Source: Lophium mytilinum (Eukaryota > Ascomycota > Dothideomycetes > Mytilinidiales > Mytilinidiaceae). Taken from it: a DNA stretch of 64,000 bases. The notes under the pieces are model-generated. The model saw only the letters and a program-made list of their open reading frames with translations. It ran no database searches and was not told the DNA's origin. Every line of letters begins with the position of its first letter. The first letter of the stretch is position 1. The stretch spans positions 808,708 through 872,707 of the forward strand of contig MU004195.1 in assembly GCA_010093605.1 (NCBI GenBank). Direction: 5' to 3'. Below are positions 11,297 to 21,900 of the stretch, in pieces. The position numbers were made by a program, and so were the translations under genes.

Positions 11297-12182
11297 TCTT
11301 CTTTCCCTTGGCTTCTCCATATCTCGGCAAATGGCTCCAGGCTCCATCTCGAATCCTTTTCTCTCTACCCACCATCCTAGCCATGCACTCCACAGGGATG
11401 CATATTATCGCAAGAAGAAGGGTTTCTAGCGTCCCAATAACCCATAAAGTCCGGACTAGGCCAACTTTCCAGGCGATAAGTGGTTTGCTCCTACCATCCC
11501 TGTAGAAGGCTTTGTCGAAGAGGCAAACTAAGTAAAGATCCAAAGCCATGATAAGGATAACCAAAAGGCCGACACCTATGCTGGAGAAGCGTGGGTGACT
11601 GCGGCGGCCACCGAAAAGCTTGTTCCATACCTTACGAAGAACATAGACGGGAGCCACGGTGAGCATCGACAATGTGGCTAGCAGAAAGGCAACGGCGATA
11701 GCGTAGTAAGTCAAACCAGCTAAGGCGTCTGTTTGAGAAGGCGCCTTGGGTTCCAAGCCAGTTTTGTACGCTATCCACCAGCTCAAACTCTTTCGGTCGA
11801 CTAATCCGCGCCAGTCTTGAGGACTAGCCGTTTTCCCATCGAACCACCTGAGGGAGGGATATTGTGTGATATTGAGCTGCCGGGCAAGTGCTGGTTGTTT
11901 GGATGCATTGATCTTAGCGATGGTCAGTTTGTCCGATGCGTAGGCGAAGTTAGACGCAATCTGTTCGAAGTAGGGGTCGATTTCGTGGCACCAATGGCAC
12001 GAGGGATACGAAGCAGTGAAAAAGACCAAGGTTGGCTTGTGGGACAGAATAACGTCGAAGTTACTGGAACTGAGGTCGATGACGGAGGTAGGCTTGGGGA
12101 TGGCGAAGAAGAAGAAGATCGCAAGTGCCGGAAAAAGTAGGAATTTGAAAGCCATCCGGGGCTTAGATTTAGTGTACTTCAT
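11277..12182 (-). CDS. membrane-anchored thioredoxin-like protein
   Basis: A single exon gives 301 aa. An N-terminal hydrophobic segment (FLLFPALAIFFFFAIP) acts as a signal or anchor. Residues about 40-130 are a thioredoxin fold: LVFFTASYPSCHWCHEIDPYF contains a C-H-W-C redox motif, followed by TIAKINASKQPALARQLNI and the cis-Pro turn ITQYPSLRWFDG. Three or four hydrophobic helices follow (LTYYAIAVAFLLATLSML; IGVGLLVILIMALDLYLVCLF; LWVIGTLETLLLAIICIP). This resembles transmembrane protein-disulfide-isomerase-like proteins of the secretory pathway, so the Trx domain is probably lumenal. An ATG ten codons downstream (MAFKFLLF) would give a cleaner signal sequence. The final residues SAPK and the stop fall in a repeat arm shared with 10457-10518. 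Confidence 0.7.
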   Translation of the reverse strand: MKYTKSKPRMAFKFLLFPALAIFFFFAIPKPTSVIDLSSSNFDVILSHKPTLVFFTASYPSCHWCHEIDPYFEQIASNFAYASDKLTIAKINASKQPALARQLNITQYPSLRWFDGKTASPQDWRGLVDRKSLSWWIAYKTGLEPKAPSQTDALAGLTYYAIAVAFLLATLSMLTVAPVYVLRKVWNKLFGGRRSHPRFSSIGVGLLVILIMALDLYLVCLFDKAFYRDGRSKPLIAWKVGLVRTLWVIGTLETLLLAIICIPVECMARMVGREKRIRDGAWSHLPRYGEAKGKKSSSAPK

Positions 12183-12800
12183 GTTGGTTCGGGTCCTCGT
12201 GATGTATTAGGGGGGTGTATGGTTCTTTGAGGTTGGCTACTGGTCGTGCCTTTGGTGAATATATAGCAACTGTGAAAAAGTAAATTTTGAGACGATTAGA
12301 GGTGGGCAGGGCATGCTATGGTTATAGGAAGTATGCCGAGTGTACGCTCCAAGGTTGGTTTGCACAATCAGGGCTAAGATGATTCAGCCGGGGTACATCC
12401 ATACTTTGATAGCTGCGAGACCTAGGCATGCCTTTTGCCTTATTTTCAACACTTCCGTCGATAAGCGAGCTTCGTTACCTCCATCAAACCATATCTGTAT
12501 CACCCCGACTTCATGGGTACTTCACTAATAGACCCCCGCAGCTTGTGGGCACCGAATCTGGGATTGAGTGCGTGGTAACTATTTCTGGAAATACGTCCCA
12601 TGGCTATTCTCGTGCTGAACCATGGAAACTCGTCATCTAGAAGGATCGCGATATGAGGTCACTGCCCCAGAGAAGTTACAAGGAGTGATCCTAGAGGGGT
12701 ATCTAACCTTCGTCAGCTCTCTTCCCATAGCTAACTTCACAATATTCATCACTCACACCCGCATGCCACAAACAAGCCATTATTTCCAATCACGAGCAAG
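12183..12800. other. intergenic promoter region between divergent genes
   Basis: This is the only space between the minus-strand thioredoxin-like gene and the plus-strand small membrane protein. I see short open frames but no gene. Confidence 0.35.
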
Positions 12801-13325
12801 ATGGCGTCTGCCCTCCCCCTTTCTAATGTAACGCCGCCCGGAACGGGGCCGCCTCCCTATGAATTGCTATCGAAGCGACAGCAACTTCGCCGCCACCTTC
12901 AAATTCGCTCTCCACAGCCACCGCCTTCCTTCCTCTCGTCCACCTTCCAACCCGCCATCCGCCCCGTAACCATATTCGCCATCTTCCTCTCCACTACCGT
13001 AACTTTACTTGCCACTGTATATCTTGCCGTATTCCTGTTATCCTACGAGCTCATGACAATCGGCTCCGAGGAGGTGCAAATTCCACCCATCGCAGCCACT
13101 TGCGTCCTCTTTCCCTTCATCACGATGGTGCATTTCGCTTGCACGAATTCCTACGCGAGCAAGCGTCCTAGGGCTAATCCAGACGATGCTACAACCGGGA
13201 AAGGCTGGCTTATTGGGAGTTTACAGAGTTTGATTGTGATTTCAGGGGTGCTGGCTGGGATTTATGCGTTCATCTGGATCATCGTGGGGATTCTGATTGC
13301 TGCTGGGGTTACGGACTTGCATTGA
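12801..13325 (+). CDS. small membrane protein of unknown function
   Basis: An uninterrupted frame of 174 aa runs from an ATG with an A at -3. A Pro-rich polar N-terminus (about 55 residues) precedes three hydrophobic segments: VTIFAIFLSTTVTLLATVYL, PPIAATCVLFPFITMVHFAC and the last pair around VIVSG-like residues 145-172. The short polar loop between segments two and three is basic (SKRPRANPDD). I do not recognise a family. Fungal genomes have many small DUF proteins with this arrangement. Confidence 0.5.
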   Translation: MASALPLSNVTPPGTGPPPYELLSKRQQLRRHLQIRSPQPPPSFLSSTFQPAIRPVTIFAIFLSTTVTLLATVYLAVFLLSYELMTIGSEEVQIPPIAATCVLFPFITMVHFACTNSYASKRPRANPDDATTGKGWLIGSLQSLIVISGVLAGIYAFIWIIVGILIAAGVTDLH

Positions 13326-13540
13326 GGGCGCGATGAGGGGTTAGATGAAGGCGGGTCAGGTGAAGGTACTATAATCAGGAAAGGAAAGGGGGTTAAGAAG
13401 GAACAATCGAGACGTTGTTTATTTTCCAAAAGATTCTCCCTCTGACAGGCACATAGACCTTTGCGAAACGCCCTTGAAGCGCCGCATCTCAAGAATAGAA
13501 AGGATGCCTTAATAACGCCTTCATCTAGGATAACCAAGCG

Positions 13541-13996
13541 TCATGGTGGTGGAGAATGGTCCTCGATCTTGGAAAATGTACTGTCAAGATATGTAGCAAA
13601 GAACAGCGGTGCGATGTCGTATTGGGTACTGAGGTGGATGAGTGTGAGCCGGTCGATGTTCTCTACCAGAATCAAACGACCCTGACAGTCCGGAGAGATG
13701 GTCGTCACTTCTCTTAATTTCGACTCCCTTAGCGACTCTTCCGGTACTGCGCTCGATGCTTTTTCAAAACCCTGGGCTCCCAAATTTTGAGCTGCTTTTG
13801 CGTGGGTCTCTCCGTCTTTAGGACTTATCTGCCAAGATTGAGGACTCTGGGCCTCGTCCTGCGAATAGTCGATGCAAAAAATAATGGCTGGATGGACTTG
13901 TCTTTCGTTCGCATCGGCTAGAAAGTCTGCTAGTCGATGAAGGCAAGGGTTGCGGTCCTTTTGATCATTCACGTAGTCTACATAGCTGTAGGCCAT
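13541..13996 (-). pseudogene. truncated CorA-like transporter N-terminal region
   Basis: The frame of 151 aa from ATG 13996 (MAYSYVDYV) ends in RLILVENIDRLTLIHLSTQY and DIAPLFFATYL, which matches the N-terminal domain of fungal CorA-like proteins, where a Leu-Ile-Val-Glu strand precedes a helix and a D-x-x-P-x-F-F-A loop. The family continues with a long helical domain and two C-terminal membrane helices with a GxN signature. None of this follows: the frame stops at 13541 and the next 200 bases are 3' flank. I read it as a gene remnant or a truncated allele. A missed intron is possible but I could not find one. Confidence 0.35.
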
Positions 13997-14789
13997 GATG
14001 ATGTCTTCGAGGCCTCTTCTAAGCACTCATCCATGAGCTGTCAGTGAGCTGATAAGATCTAGAAATTATCAGCCCTCATCCATCTCATCATTCATCAACA
14101 CCATTGCAGAAGCCACTTAGTTACCTCACGAGATATTCGCTACCATGCCGTTGCATATCGCAAGTAGATTAAGCTAAAATCTGGACTCATACTGTCGAGT
14201 AAATGCAGATTCGTTAATGTCATGTGGAATCCGGGGCGTTTGTCCTGTTGGCAGCGAAAGGCTTATGGTGGCACGAGTATGAGGCAATGATTGCCTCCTC
14301 ACGAGCGCCTTGTAATCTAGGCAACAGTTGTACTCTGCTGCAAGACAACTCACGAGGCAGACTTGGGTTACCTTTGTAGGCCCCTATCATTGGCAGATAT
14401 GCTGACATGCATGGCCTTTGACTAGGCTCAACCAGATTCATGGGTTTAAATACGGGCGCTAAGTGCACCCTTCGAGAGCTAGGCGCATAGGTCCACGCTG
14501 GCCTTACTAGCGCAGACATTCAGCTCCCGGCATCCGATAACCTCTTCCCATCGTAACTGAGTTCCTCTTCATTATACACTGATAGTCGACCTTGCAATAC
14601 AGACCCAGGATCTCTTCTTTGCTCAAGTATTACTGCGAAGCGAGGATAAATAAACTTCCTCTGAAATCGAGCGTCAGTCCATTTCTTCTAGCCTGGTTCT
14701 GTCTCTCTGAAACTTTACTATAACTGAGGTATATCTTCAAAGGGACGGGTATATTGGAATCCTCACTCTAAGCTTCCAAGTTTGCCCCA
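13997..14789. other. intergenic stretch between CorA-like remnant and RelA/SpoT gene
   Basis: There is no credible gene. Notably, no ATG occurs between about 14521 and 14811, so the start of the downstream gene is not simply upstream in this stretch. Confidence 0.4.
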
Positions 14790-16883
14790 TTGCTACCCAA
14801 TAGTTCGAGAAATGGCCGGGCAATCGACACATTTGTGAAAACTTGGCTGCGGCATTACCACTTCTGGGACACTCTCGTAGAGTCAGTTTCGGAAATTTGC
14901 AAAATAGAAATCAAGGAAAAGCTGAAGTTGAAATGTCACATCCAATATCGCGCGAAATCTCGAGATTCAGTGAAAGGGAGCATCGAACGGAGACAAAGAG
15001 CACGAGGACAAGACTATACCACGCAGGAGGAGATTAATGAAGATATGATCGATTTGGCGGGAGTTCGTATCACGCTCACCTTCCCCAAAGACGTAGATGA
15101 AGTAAAAAGAGTTTTGATGAGTATATTCGGAGACGTAAGACAACGTTTCTGGGGTCTAAACGAATCTGGTCAAGCCGTTGAGTGCGGCGAAGAGAAAGGT
15201 CGATTTATCGGATATCGGGCGACCCATTTTCTGGTCAAATGGAAAGAACCACCGAGTGAATACCGACTGAAAACGAATGAGGATCATCTCGGCAGCACTG
15301 TTGAGATTCAAGTCACTTCCATCATCATGAGCGCCTGGCAAGAAGCGCAACATGACCTGGTGTACAAACAGCTGAATGGAGCTCCATCAGAAGATGAGAG
15401 GCAACTCCTTGACATGATCAACGGGCTTGCACATGCTGGGGAGGTGGCACTCACTCAACTTCAGAACTGTCTCAAGAGAAGACTTGAAGATGGGTCTAGA
15501 GCTTTTGCGGACGAATATGAGGTGCGCACATGGCTCAAAGACCAAGTTCCGGACCTGCTAAAGTTCAAATGGCAAAACAAGGGGGTTTACATGCAACGAT
15601 TGACCACCCTTTTTGAGGTGCTTCAGATATTCGACTTGAAGACTCCGGAAAATCTCCGCGAGGCTCTGAAAACTCCTTTCGAAACCGACAAGGCTCCCAA
15701 CGAATTGTCAGCCATGTTTCAAGAAAAGTTGGCGACGGAATCAGACGCAGAGGAATGGGAGCACACTTTTCGAAACGATCCAACCGACTGGGCGACTCTT
15801 AGAATTTGCACCTACCGTTTCCAGGAATCCCTACAGAAGGACTCCAAAGGCCCAAAAAGTCCACCACCTATTCCAGCAAAGAAGTCGTCTATCTTCAGAA
15901 GAGATGCGCTAAGCAAAGACCAGCCTTCTTCCATCTATGACGCACAACCACTGGATGCTGGACGCTACCGATATCACTATGAAACCAACTTGGGCTTCAT
16001 CTACGAGGGATGGTCGATGTCAAAACGGAAGCAAACGCGTCTTAAAGCATTCTTCATCGTCAACACCATCAATTTCGCCTTATCAGAGCCCCAAAGGGTG
16101 GTTTACTTCCAAGGACTCGTCGCTGAAACTCTTACTTGCGATCGTGCACCGGACTCCATGATCCGCTCTCTGGCAGCGGTACTGACGAGTAAACCTGACG
16201 GCAACATGAAAGAAGAGGATATCAGTAATACGAACAGGATCTGGGACGGCCTCTTGTGGACAACAGTCAAATTTCGGTCCATGGTTTTGCGAGTAGGGCT
16301 GGCGCTTTCAGTTTCCGGTGTTGTCATCATGCCTGCATTAGCCTATCCGGAATTTATCGACGTGAACGCACGTCGCCCGACAATTTGGCCAGGATCTTTG
16401 CCGTACGGGCTTCGAAACTTATGGGGAGATGGCGATAAATCAAGTACCAGGACCACCATTACTATCATGCCCAAGGAAGAACAGTTGGTAATCGGCGAGT
16501 TCTCATGGAGGAGAGAGCGAATATCTTTGGAGAAAATTGCGACAGGCGAGGGCTGGTATCCGGCAGGCGTTCCATTAGGTCTTTCATCTTCTCCGCCACC
16601 TGACTGGGGAATGGAAGTCCCTCCGTTCACACCTCACAAGCCTATTGTGGAGTCCGACGACGAAGACCCTGAACTCTATTCAACACCCGCCGGGCCCCGC
16701 CAAGATGGTGATTATCATGGATCCGATCATCGCAGCGGGCGCAACGGCATGCACCTAACAGACATCAATACATCGTCTCCACTACATTTTCCACAACAAC
16801 CAACCCCAATGAAGATGCAATCATACACGGGTAGTACTTTCCGAGAGTACCAAAAACCCGAGGATAGGAGCCGCCCGACATAG
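14790..16883 (+). CDS. RelA/SpoT synthetase-domain protein
   Basis: The open frame of nearly 700 codons carries the (p)ppGpp-synthetase motifs in order, at residues about 50-190. These are RAKSRDSVKGSIERR (ATP-binding R-x-K-S), then DMIDLAGVRIT (D-x-x-G-x-R-I), then GRFIGYRATHFLV (G-Y-R-A-x-H) and VEIQVTSIIMSAWQEAQHDL with VYK (E-x-Q-x-x-T, W, H, Y-K). The catalytic Asp and Glu are both present, so activity is plausible. About 500 residues of unfamiliar C-terminal sequence follow, with a Pro-rich tail. Bacterial members make ppGpp; the role of fungal ones is largely unknown. The 5' end is odd. The frame opens without an ATG (TTG at 14790), and the ATG at 14812 is one base out of frame and stops after eight codons. 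A short upstream exon joined at the AG of 14802-14803 is possible, but I could not place it. Confidence 0.72.
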   Translation: MLPNSSRNGRAIDTFVKTWLRHYHFWDTLVESVSEICKIEIKEKLKLKCHIQYRAKSRDSVKGSIERRQRARGQDYTTQEEINEDMIDLAGVRITLTFPKDVDEVKRVLMSIFGDVRQRFWGLNESGQAVECGEEKGRFIGYRATHFLVKWKEPPSEYRLKTNEDHLGSTVEIQVTSIIMSAWQEAQHDLVYKQLNGAPSEDERQLLDMINGLAHAGEVALTQLQNCLKRRLEDGSRAFADEYEVRTWLKDQVPDLLKFKWQNKGVYMQRLTTLFEVLQIFDLKTPENLREALKTPFETDKAPNELSAMFQEKLATESDAEEWEHTFRNDPTDWATLRICTYRFQESLQKDSKGPKSPPPIPAKKSSIFRRDALSKDQPSSIYDAQPLDAGRYRYHYETNLGFIYEGWSMSKRKQTRLKAFFIVNTINFALSEPQRVVYFQGLVAETLTCDRAPDSMIRSLAAVLTSKPDGNMKEEDISNTNRIWDGLLWTTVKFRSMVLRVGLALSVSGVVIMPALAYPEFIDVNARRPTIWPGSLPYGLRNLWGDGDKSSTRTTITIMPKEEQLVIGEFSWRRERISLEKIATGEGWYPAGVPLGLSSSPPPDWGMEVPPFTPHKPIVESDDEDPELYSTPAGPRQDGDYHGSDHRSGRNGMHLTDINTSSPLHFPQQPTPMKMQSYTGSTFREYQKPEDRSRPT

Positions 16884-17137
16884 AATAGCAAACATGCCTA
16901 CACCACAACCAGTAGTGATAGGTTTCCTTATTCTAACATCTTTCTATTGGCAACGAAGTTCGAATTTGCCCCCCTCTCCTGCCGTAAATTCCCAGAAGAC
17001 ATAGGGTTGCAAAGTAACCGACTCCATCACATTCCTCTCTACTCTTCGTTGTCACTCAAGTCTACGGACCAGACAGCTCGATAAATCGCGTCGATGTTTG
17101 GAGAAAACGTTGGACTAAACTCCTATATCCTTACTCT

Positions 17138-17623
17138 CTACCCATCCATCAAACTCCCCCTCTCGTTCTTCTCGACCTCGCTGGCCAGTCCTCCCACCCG
17201 CGCCGCCGGCCGAACGCTATCCGCCTGCACCCACAGAACCAAAGCCTCCCCCACCAGTCTTATACTCAGGAACACGGTTACCACAGTCCCGACCACCAGC
17301 CCGCTCTTCACGCTCCCGCCAACCATCCCGCCCTGCGCCGGCGCCATGAAGGCGGTCGTGTAAAGGTGGGCGAGGAAGAGCACGCCGAGGGGAGCACCGG
17401 CGAGACCGCTGTCGTCGGAGCTGGCGCTACTGTTTGGAGGGTTGGGTGGGGGAGGGGTAGGAGCCGCGGGAGTGGGAGTGGGATTGGGTAAGATGAAGCC
17501 GCTTTTGCAAAGGAGGAGAGTAGGTATCGCGAGAAGGGCGAGAGTGAGGGAGAAGACGAGGATGGCGGCGGTGGCGTGCAGGCCTTGGGTGATGCTGCTG
17601 GTGAGGAGGGTGAGGAAGGCCAT
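17138..17623 (-). CDS. small multipass membrane protein, unknown
   Basis: The frame of 161 aa from a good ATG has a hydrophobic segment at residues about 18-41 (TAAILVFSLTLALLAIPTLL), a Pro/Ser-rich loop (PTPTPAAPTPPPPNPPN), then hydrophobic stretches APLGVLFLAHLYTTAFMAP and SGLVVGTVVTVFLSIRLV. It ends with a short polar tail. The pattern, TM, polar loop, (A/G)PL-led TM, TM, resembles the gene at 26988-27424, so the two may be distant paralogues. I know no function for it. The opposite strand is also open but has no comparable structure. Confidence 0.45.
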   Translation of the reverse strand: MAFLTLLTSSITQGLHATAAILVFSLTLALLAIPTLLLCKSGFILPNPTPTPAAPTPPPPNPPNSSASSDDSGLAGAPLGVLFLAHLYTTAFMAPAQGGMVGGSVKSGLVVGTVVTVFLSIRLVGEALVLWVQADSVRPAARVGGLASEVEKNERGSLMDG

Positions 17624-18639
17624 GATTGGAGCGGAGGACGAGGAAAGTGTGAGAGGGGCTTCAGTGGACGGGTTTTCGCGGGAATGGTTTCTTTTTTGCG
17701 GGAAGAGCTATGGAAAGAAGAGGTTCGAAAGCCAAATTGGAGTGTCTTTCCAAGTGATGGATAGACTGGCGGTAAAATGACGGGGTGCCTCAGCGGAACA
17801 TTGGTTTTTCGAAATGTAAGATGTAGAGGCTGGGAAGGGCGTTTCGTGGATCTAAGTATTATAGGAGCCTACGACGTTGGACAAGGGCTCAGCCACGAGG
17901 GCGATGTTGGTGAGGCATTTCGGTGGCGACGAGGCAGACTCCACTGATCGACATGAAACAACTAAGAAACTTCAAAGTTATGGTGACAAGCGGAGCACGA
18001 ATTAAGAAGCCCCTTCCATGTTATAGTCGACTACCCTACCTACTTCTTTAATTGACGCACATGTAGTGTTCTAGTTCTTGAGTGTGCTGATGCCTTGTTG
18101 CCTCAACGAAGATGGGAGGTTGGCAGGTGGCAGGTGAGGTATGAGGTGTGACAAGGCTGAATAAGCGCTAATCTCAATATAGACTACACGTGATATGGAT
18201 TAAGAAATCAGCAAGGCTGTACACGGCGATCACAACTGCAACTCCAATCCCGTATACTTATGGAGGTATTGATACTAAGCGAAATAGTTGAGCGCTTAGA
18301 AGTTAAAATGGTTGCGTACTGCTTAAGAAGTCTTGTCGGGTTTTCATGCTGCGTGGCTTAGAAGGACATTAGCTTTACCCAACCCACCACCCCATCTCTC
18401 GCACTCGTACTTCCAAAGCCTCCACTCCACGCCCCAAAACAACACCCTCACAAGCCTATCCAACATAAAGGCTACGATCTCCGTTCAACATCGCAAACGA
18501 CACACGTCTAACCTCCTCGCCGTGCCCGCGCCGTCTCAAAGTCCCCCCCCCCCAGGCTCCCGGCCCCTTCAACCCAACCTCAACACCCCCATACTGCCCT
18601 AAGCCCCCGCAAACATTCCCCCAAACACACCCGCACCGA
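17624..18639. other. intergenic, includes a long poly-C run
   Basis: I recognise no gene. A homopolymer run of about 12 C lies near 18545. Confidence 0.35.
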
Positions 18640-18903
18640 CCACCATAACCGGGAATGTTGGGTCTCCAAGTCTGCGGTAGCGGGAGCAGGAATAGCGGTA
18701 CCAGTAGGTTGGGACGGGGTGCTCGAGAAAGTCGAAGGCGCGGTGGGTGAAGGGGTCTCTGTTTTAGTGGTGGAAGCGGGAGTAGGAATAGTGGTGGGTT
18801 GGGTTCGAGACTTCGAGACGGAGGAGCGCGTGGTGGATGAAGTGGGTTGGAAGGGGAGTTGTTGCATGAGGGAGAAGAGCGCGACGGATGTGGACATGGC
18901 CAT
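18640..18903 (-). CDS. possible small Ser/Thr/Pro-rich protein
   Basis: From ATG 18903 the frame gives MAMSTSVALFSLMQQLPF and then a Ser/Thr/Pro-rich stretch of about 60 residues. A neighbouring frame continues with a Gly-rich hydrophobic helix (FPVMVVGAGVFGGMFAGA) and a stop at about 18600. A frame change or tiny intron would be needed to link them. It could be a small surface protein with a C-terminal helix, or chance. Confidence is low. Confidence 0.22.
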
Positions 18904-21900
18904 ATTTTCGTTGTTGTGAAGAAGGTGGTGTTGGGTTGGTGTGTGATGGTTGTTCGTGGAGGATGTGTTGGGGGGATGTTGGAGGGGGTTGAGGTTTAAC
19001 GTGTAAGGTTATTTTGGAGTGTGTTGGAACTGTGGCCACTGCATCGTCTTAACCATATTCCGCGATACCTGCCCAAAAAACCTTGTTACTCGTTTCTCTA
19101 AGAAACAGGATGTTAATCAGGGTGCCTAGACACGTATTGCCTAAGGAAAACCAAGACGGTAAGCCAAGATAGCTACAATCATGTATCCGAAACAAAACCG
19201 CACGTAAGGCCATCGGGATATCGGCGTTCTCAAAACAGTACCATGTTCGAATCCAAGGTTGAGCGCATCGCAACCAACCGTGGTTCCGATTTCGGCTGCT
19301 CGACCGGCAGATTTTCGCCAAGTAGCTCGCCAAGGAGCTCGTGGTCACCAGCCCAGGATGAAACGTGACTGAAATGTATTATGCGCATCTAGGCTTGATG
19401 AAATGGTTGCCAAGAAGAGCTATGAAGGACTATAGAGGCTGGCCAGGAGGGAACGTCTTGGGTGAGGGATTTGCATGATGTTTGGTGGTACTGTTTGAGT
19501 GGGTTCGTTCTGAAGACCTATTTTCGCCATGTTGCGGATGACCTTATTGGCAGAGCAATACGCACTCCAGAACGCAGCTTGGAAAATCTGACCTGACGCT
19601 GGAAAAGAGATGGGAAAAATCGAGAAAGTATGATATACCTTAGTCAAGATCTAGCAGTCTAGTACTCGAAATGGGTATTCTTACCTCCTAACCAACAATT
19701 CGGTTTAATTTAGTTGGCCAACCACGTTTAAGAGAGGTGATGAATGGACTACTTCATGAGTACTAGACGCGATCTCTATACAAAGACCAAGTTGAAATTT
19801 TGGCGCCGAAAATGACCACCTTTTCTCCTGTGCCTTACTTACTTACGTAGCTTGAATTAGCATTGACGTTGCGGATATTCTGTTCTGCCGTTCAGCGTGT
19901 GATAGACCCTCGTAAACGAATTCCGCAACCTAGAGTGTCTAGAGGCGAGAAGTCAAGCTTATCAGCGCATATTAGTGAAGAAGATCGTCGTCCACAATCT
20001 TCTTCTTCGTACGAGCCTCGTCACTGTTCCTGACATGTCGTCCTGGAAGTGCCAAGCTGGAAATCCGTGGTACGAAGTACGTACCTATCCTCGGCGCCAC
20101 CCCACGCCCCAACGTCGATCGATCTCTGCAACACACGTCGGAGACGAATTAAAAACAGCAGCCCGTTTACGTACATGGACGATCGGCCTTGGCCGCAGGC
20201 ACGGCATCAACGATAGATCGCCAAGTCTTGCACGAGGCTCTCGCCGCGCATTCAGGAGCTTCCCGTCCTATAAAAGCGGACAATATAGCTAGCGCCGAAA
20301 GGGCCCGTGGTGAAGTGCGTTACATCGCAATTCGGCCTACGAATCGCCAAGCGGAACCCCATCAGCTCCTGAGTCTGGACCAACGGTCTGGGGTTCTGGA
20401 GGCCGGCGGAGGAGGTCGAGCCGCGACAGCATTTGCGTACGAACAGAGTCGTCTCACAGCGGAGGTCCGGAGTGTGCAGCGCGGAAGTCTTGGTATTTTC
20501 TTGGAAGAGAGCACAGGAGGCCTGAGTAGGGGAATTGGGAGAGCGGATTGGGAGGTGCCAAGAGAAGATCGTTGCATGTGCGACAATCGTGCTACGGAAA
20601 GGAGAAGAACGCGTGCGGTATTTCAAACATGGACCACAAAACACAGCGCACCGCCCTCGAGACGCGTCAAGATGTTCGTTATAAAAGAAAGGAGAAGAAG
20701 CTTGGCAAGGCGGCATACGGCCTTGGCTCAATAGAAGAATTGGCCGGAAAGACAGGCCAGGTTGCAGATGTTGATTTCGCTAGACGGGAAAGGAGGCTCA
20801 TCTCAGCGCTCGGGCTGGGCCGCAAGTAGCAAGTGAGCCAGCAACAAACATTGGCAGCACGGGCTGACAGCAAGGAGGGCGAGGACAACAGTAACAGGAA
20901 GGATAGCGTTTAGCGTAGAAGTCAAAGTGAAAGCCAAAGTGATGACTGTCGATGAAGCTGGAACGCAAACACTTTGCCGGGTGCCATATCGAGTCGCTTA
21001 TCTTTCTGGGTAGATGTTGCCGTGATCTCGTGAATGCGGGCTTGGAGCAGCGAACAAGCAATGGCGGTTCAAGGTTCGTAGGGGTATCCATGTAGCCCGG
21101 CATACCCGTTGTCGCACTCCCACAAGAGCTCCGAGCTTGGCAAGCGAAAGTCCTGCCGATTCGATACAGCAGCGCCCGTCTTAGGGCCATCCCGCGGCCA
21201 GTGTGATAGGCTGGGGGGCCTGTAAGAATGCAGCGTACCACTCTTAATCAGCGGCCGCACAACGCCTCGGAAATTGAGTGCTGAAGTCTTGAAAGGAGAA
21301 TGCTGCGTCGGCGGCGCTGAGCAGCCGATGACCGGCGATGAGAGACATCACCACGGTCTGTGTTTGGCTCTTGGCTGATGAATACTGTGTACTGCTGACC
21401 GACGTTGAGGAGGCCAGCACGCTGCATGAAATCCCCGCAAGCCTCGCCGTCACTCGCGGAGCTGCTTGAAACTTGTCACGGTGATTGGGCGGTCAGGAGT
21501 GCATCGGCCAACGGCTTTTGACATGGGCAGAGGGGGATTCTGCAGCGACAGGCCGCCCCAGCAGCGCTCGACACGGCAGCCTGAGCCTTTCTCTGCAGGA
21601 AAAATTGCACCACGCTTCGCTTAAGGAGTGGGCGACGGGCAATGTGGGCCTGCGGACGCCGTCACAAGCTAGCGAGCTTTCAAGTGCTGGCGGGGAAGCT
21701 GGGGAGAGACGACATGAGAGGGACAGCAGAGAGCGTCTGGGGAGAAATGCGGATATCGCTGAGATCCAGAGCATTGAAGTTACCGATGGGGCATCTTGGT
21801 GAAGGCGGCAGCCTCAGATGCACGCAAATCCCCCGCAGAGGATTCGATTCGGACTTCGTAATAGTGTGACTTGGCGATTCACAAAGGCGTCTGGGCAGCG

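Noticed and set aside
18540-18556. Run of about 12 C as a possible phase-variable tract
   Set aside because: It lies outside any supported coding frame and could be an assembly-sensitive homopolymer.
19795-19815. Third copy of the GGCGCCGAAA core of the inverted arms
   Set aside because: Similarity stops after about 14 bases and GGCGCC is self-complementary, so this is a chance or E2F-like palindrome.
20189-20734. 181-codon plus-strand open frame
   Set aside because: Same situation; the opposite strand is open over nearly the same interval, and nothing in it looks like a folded protein.
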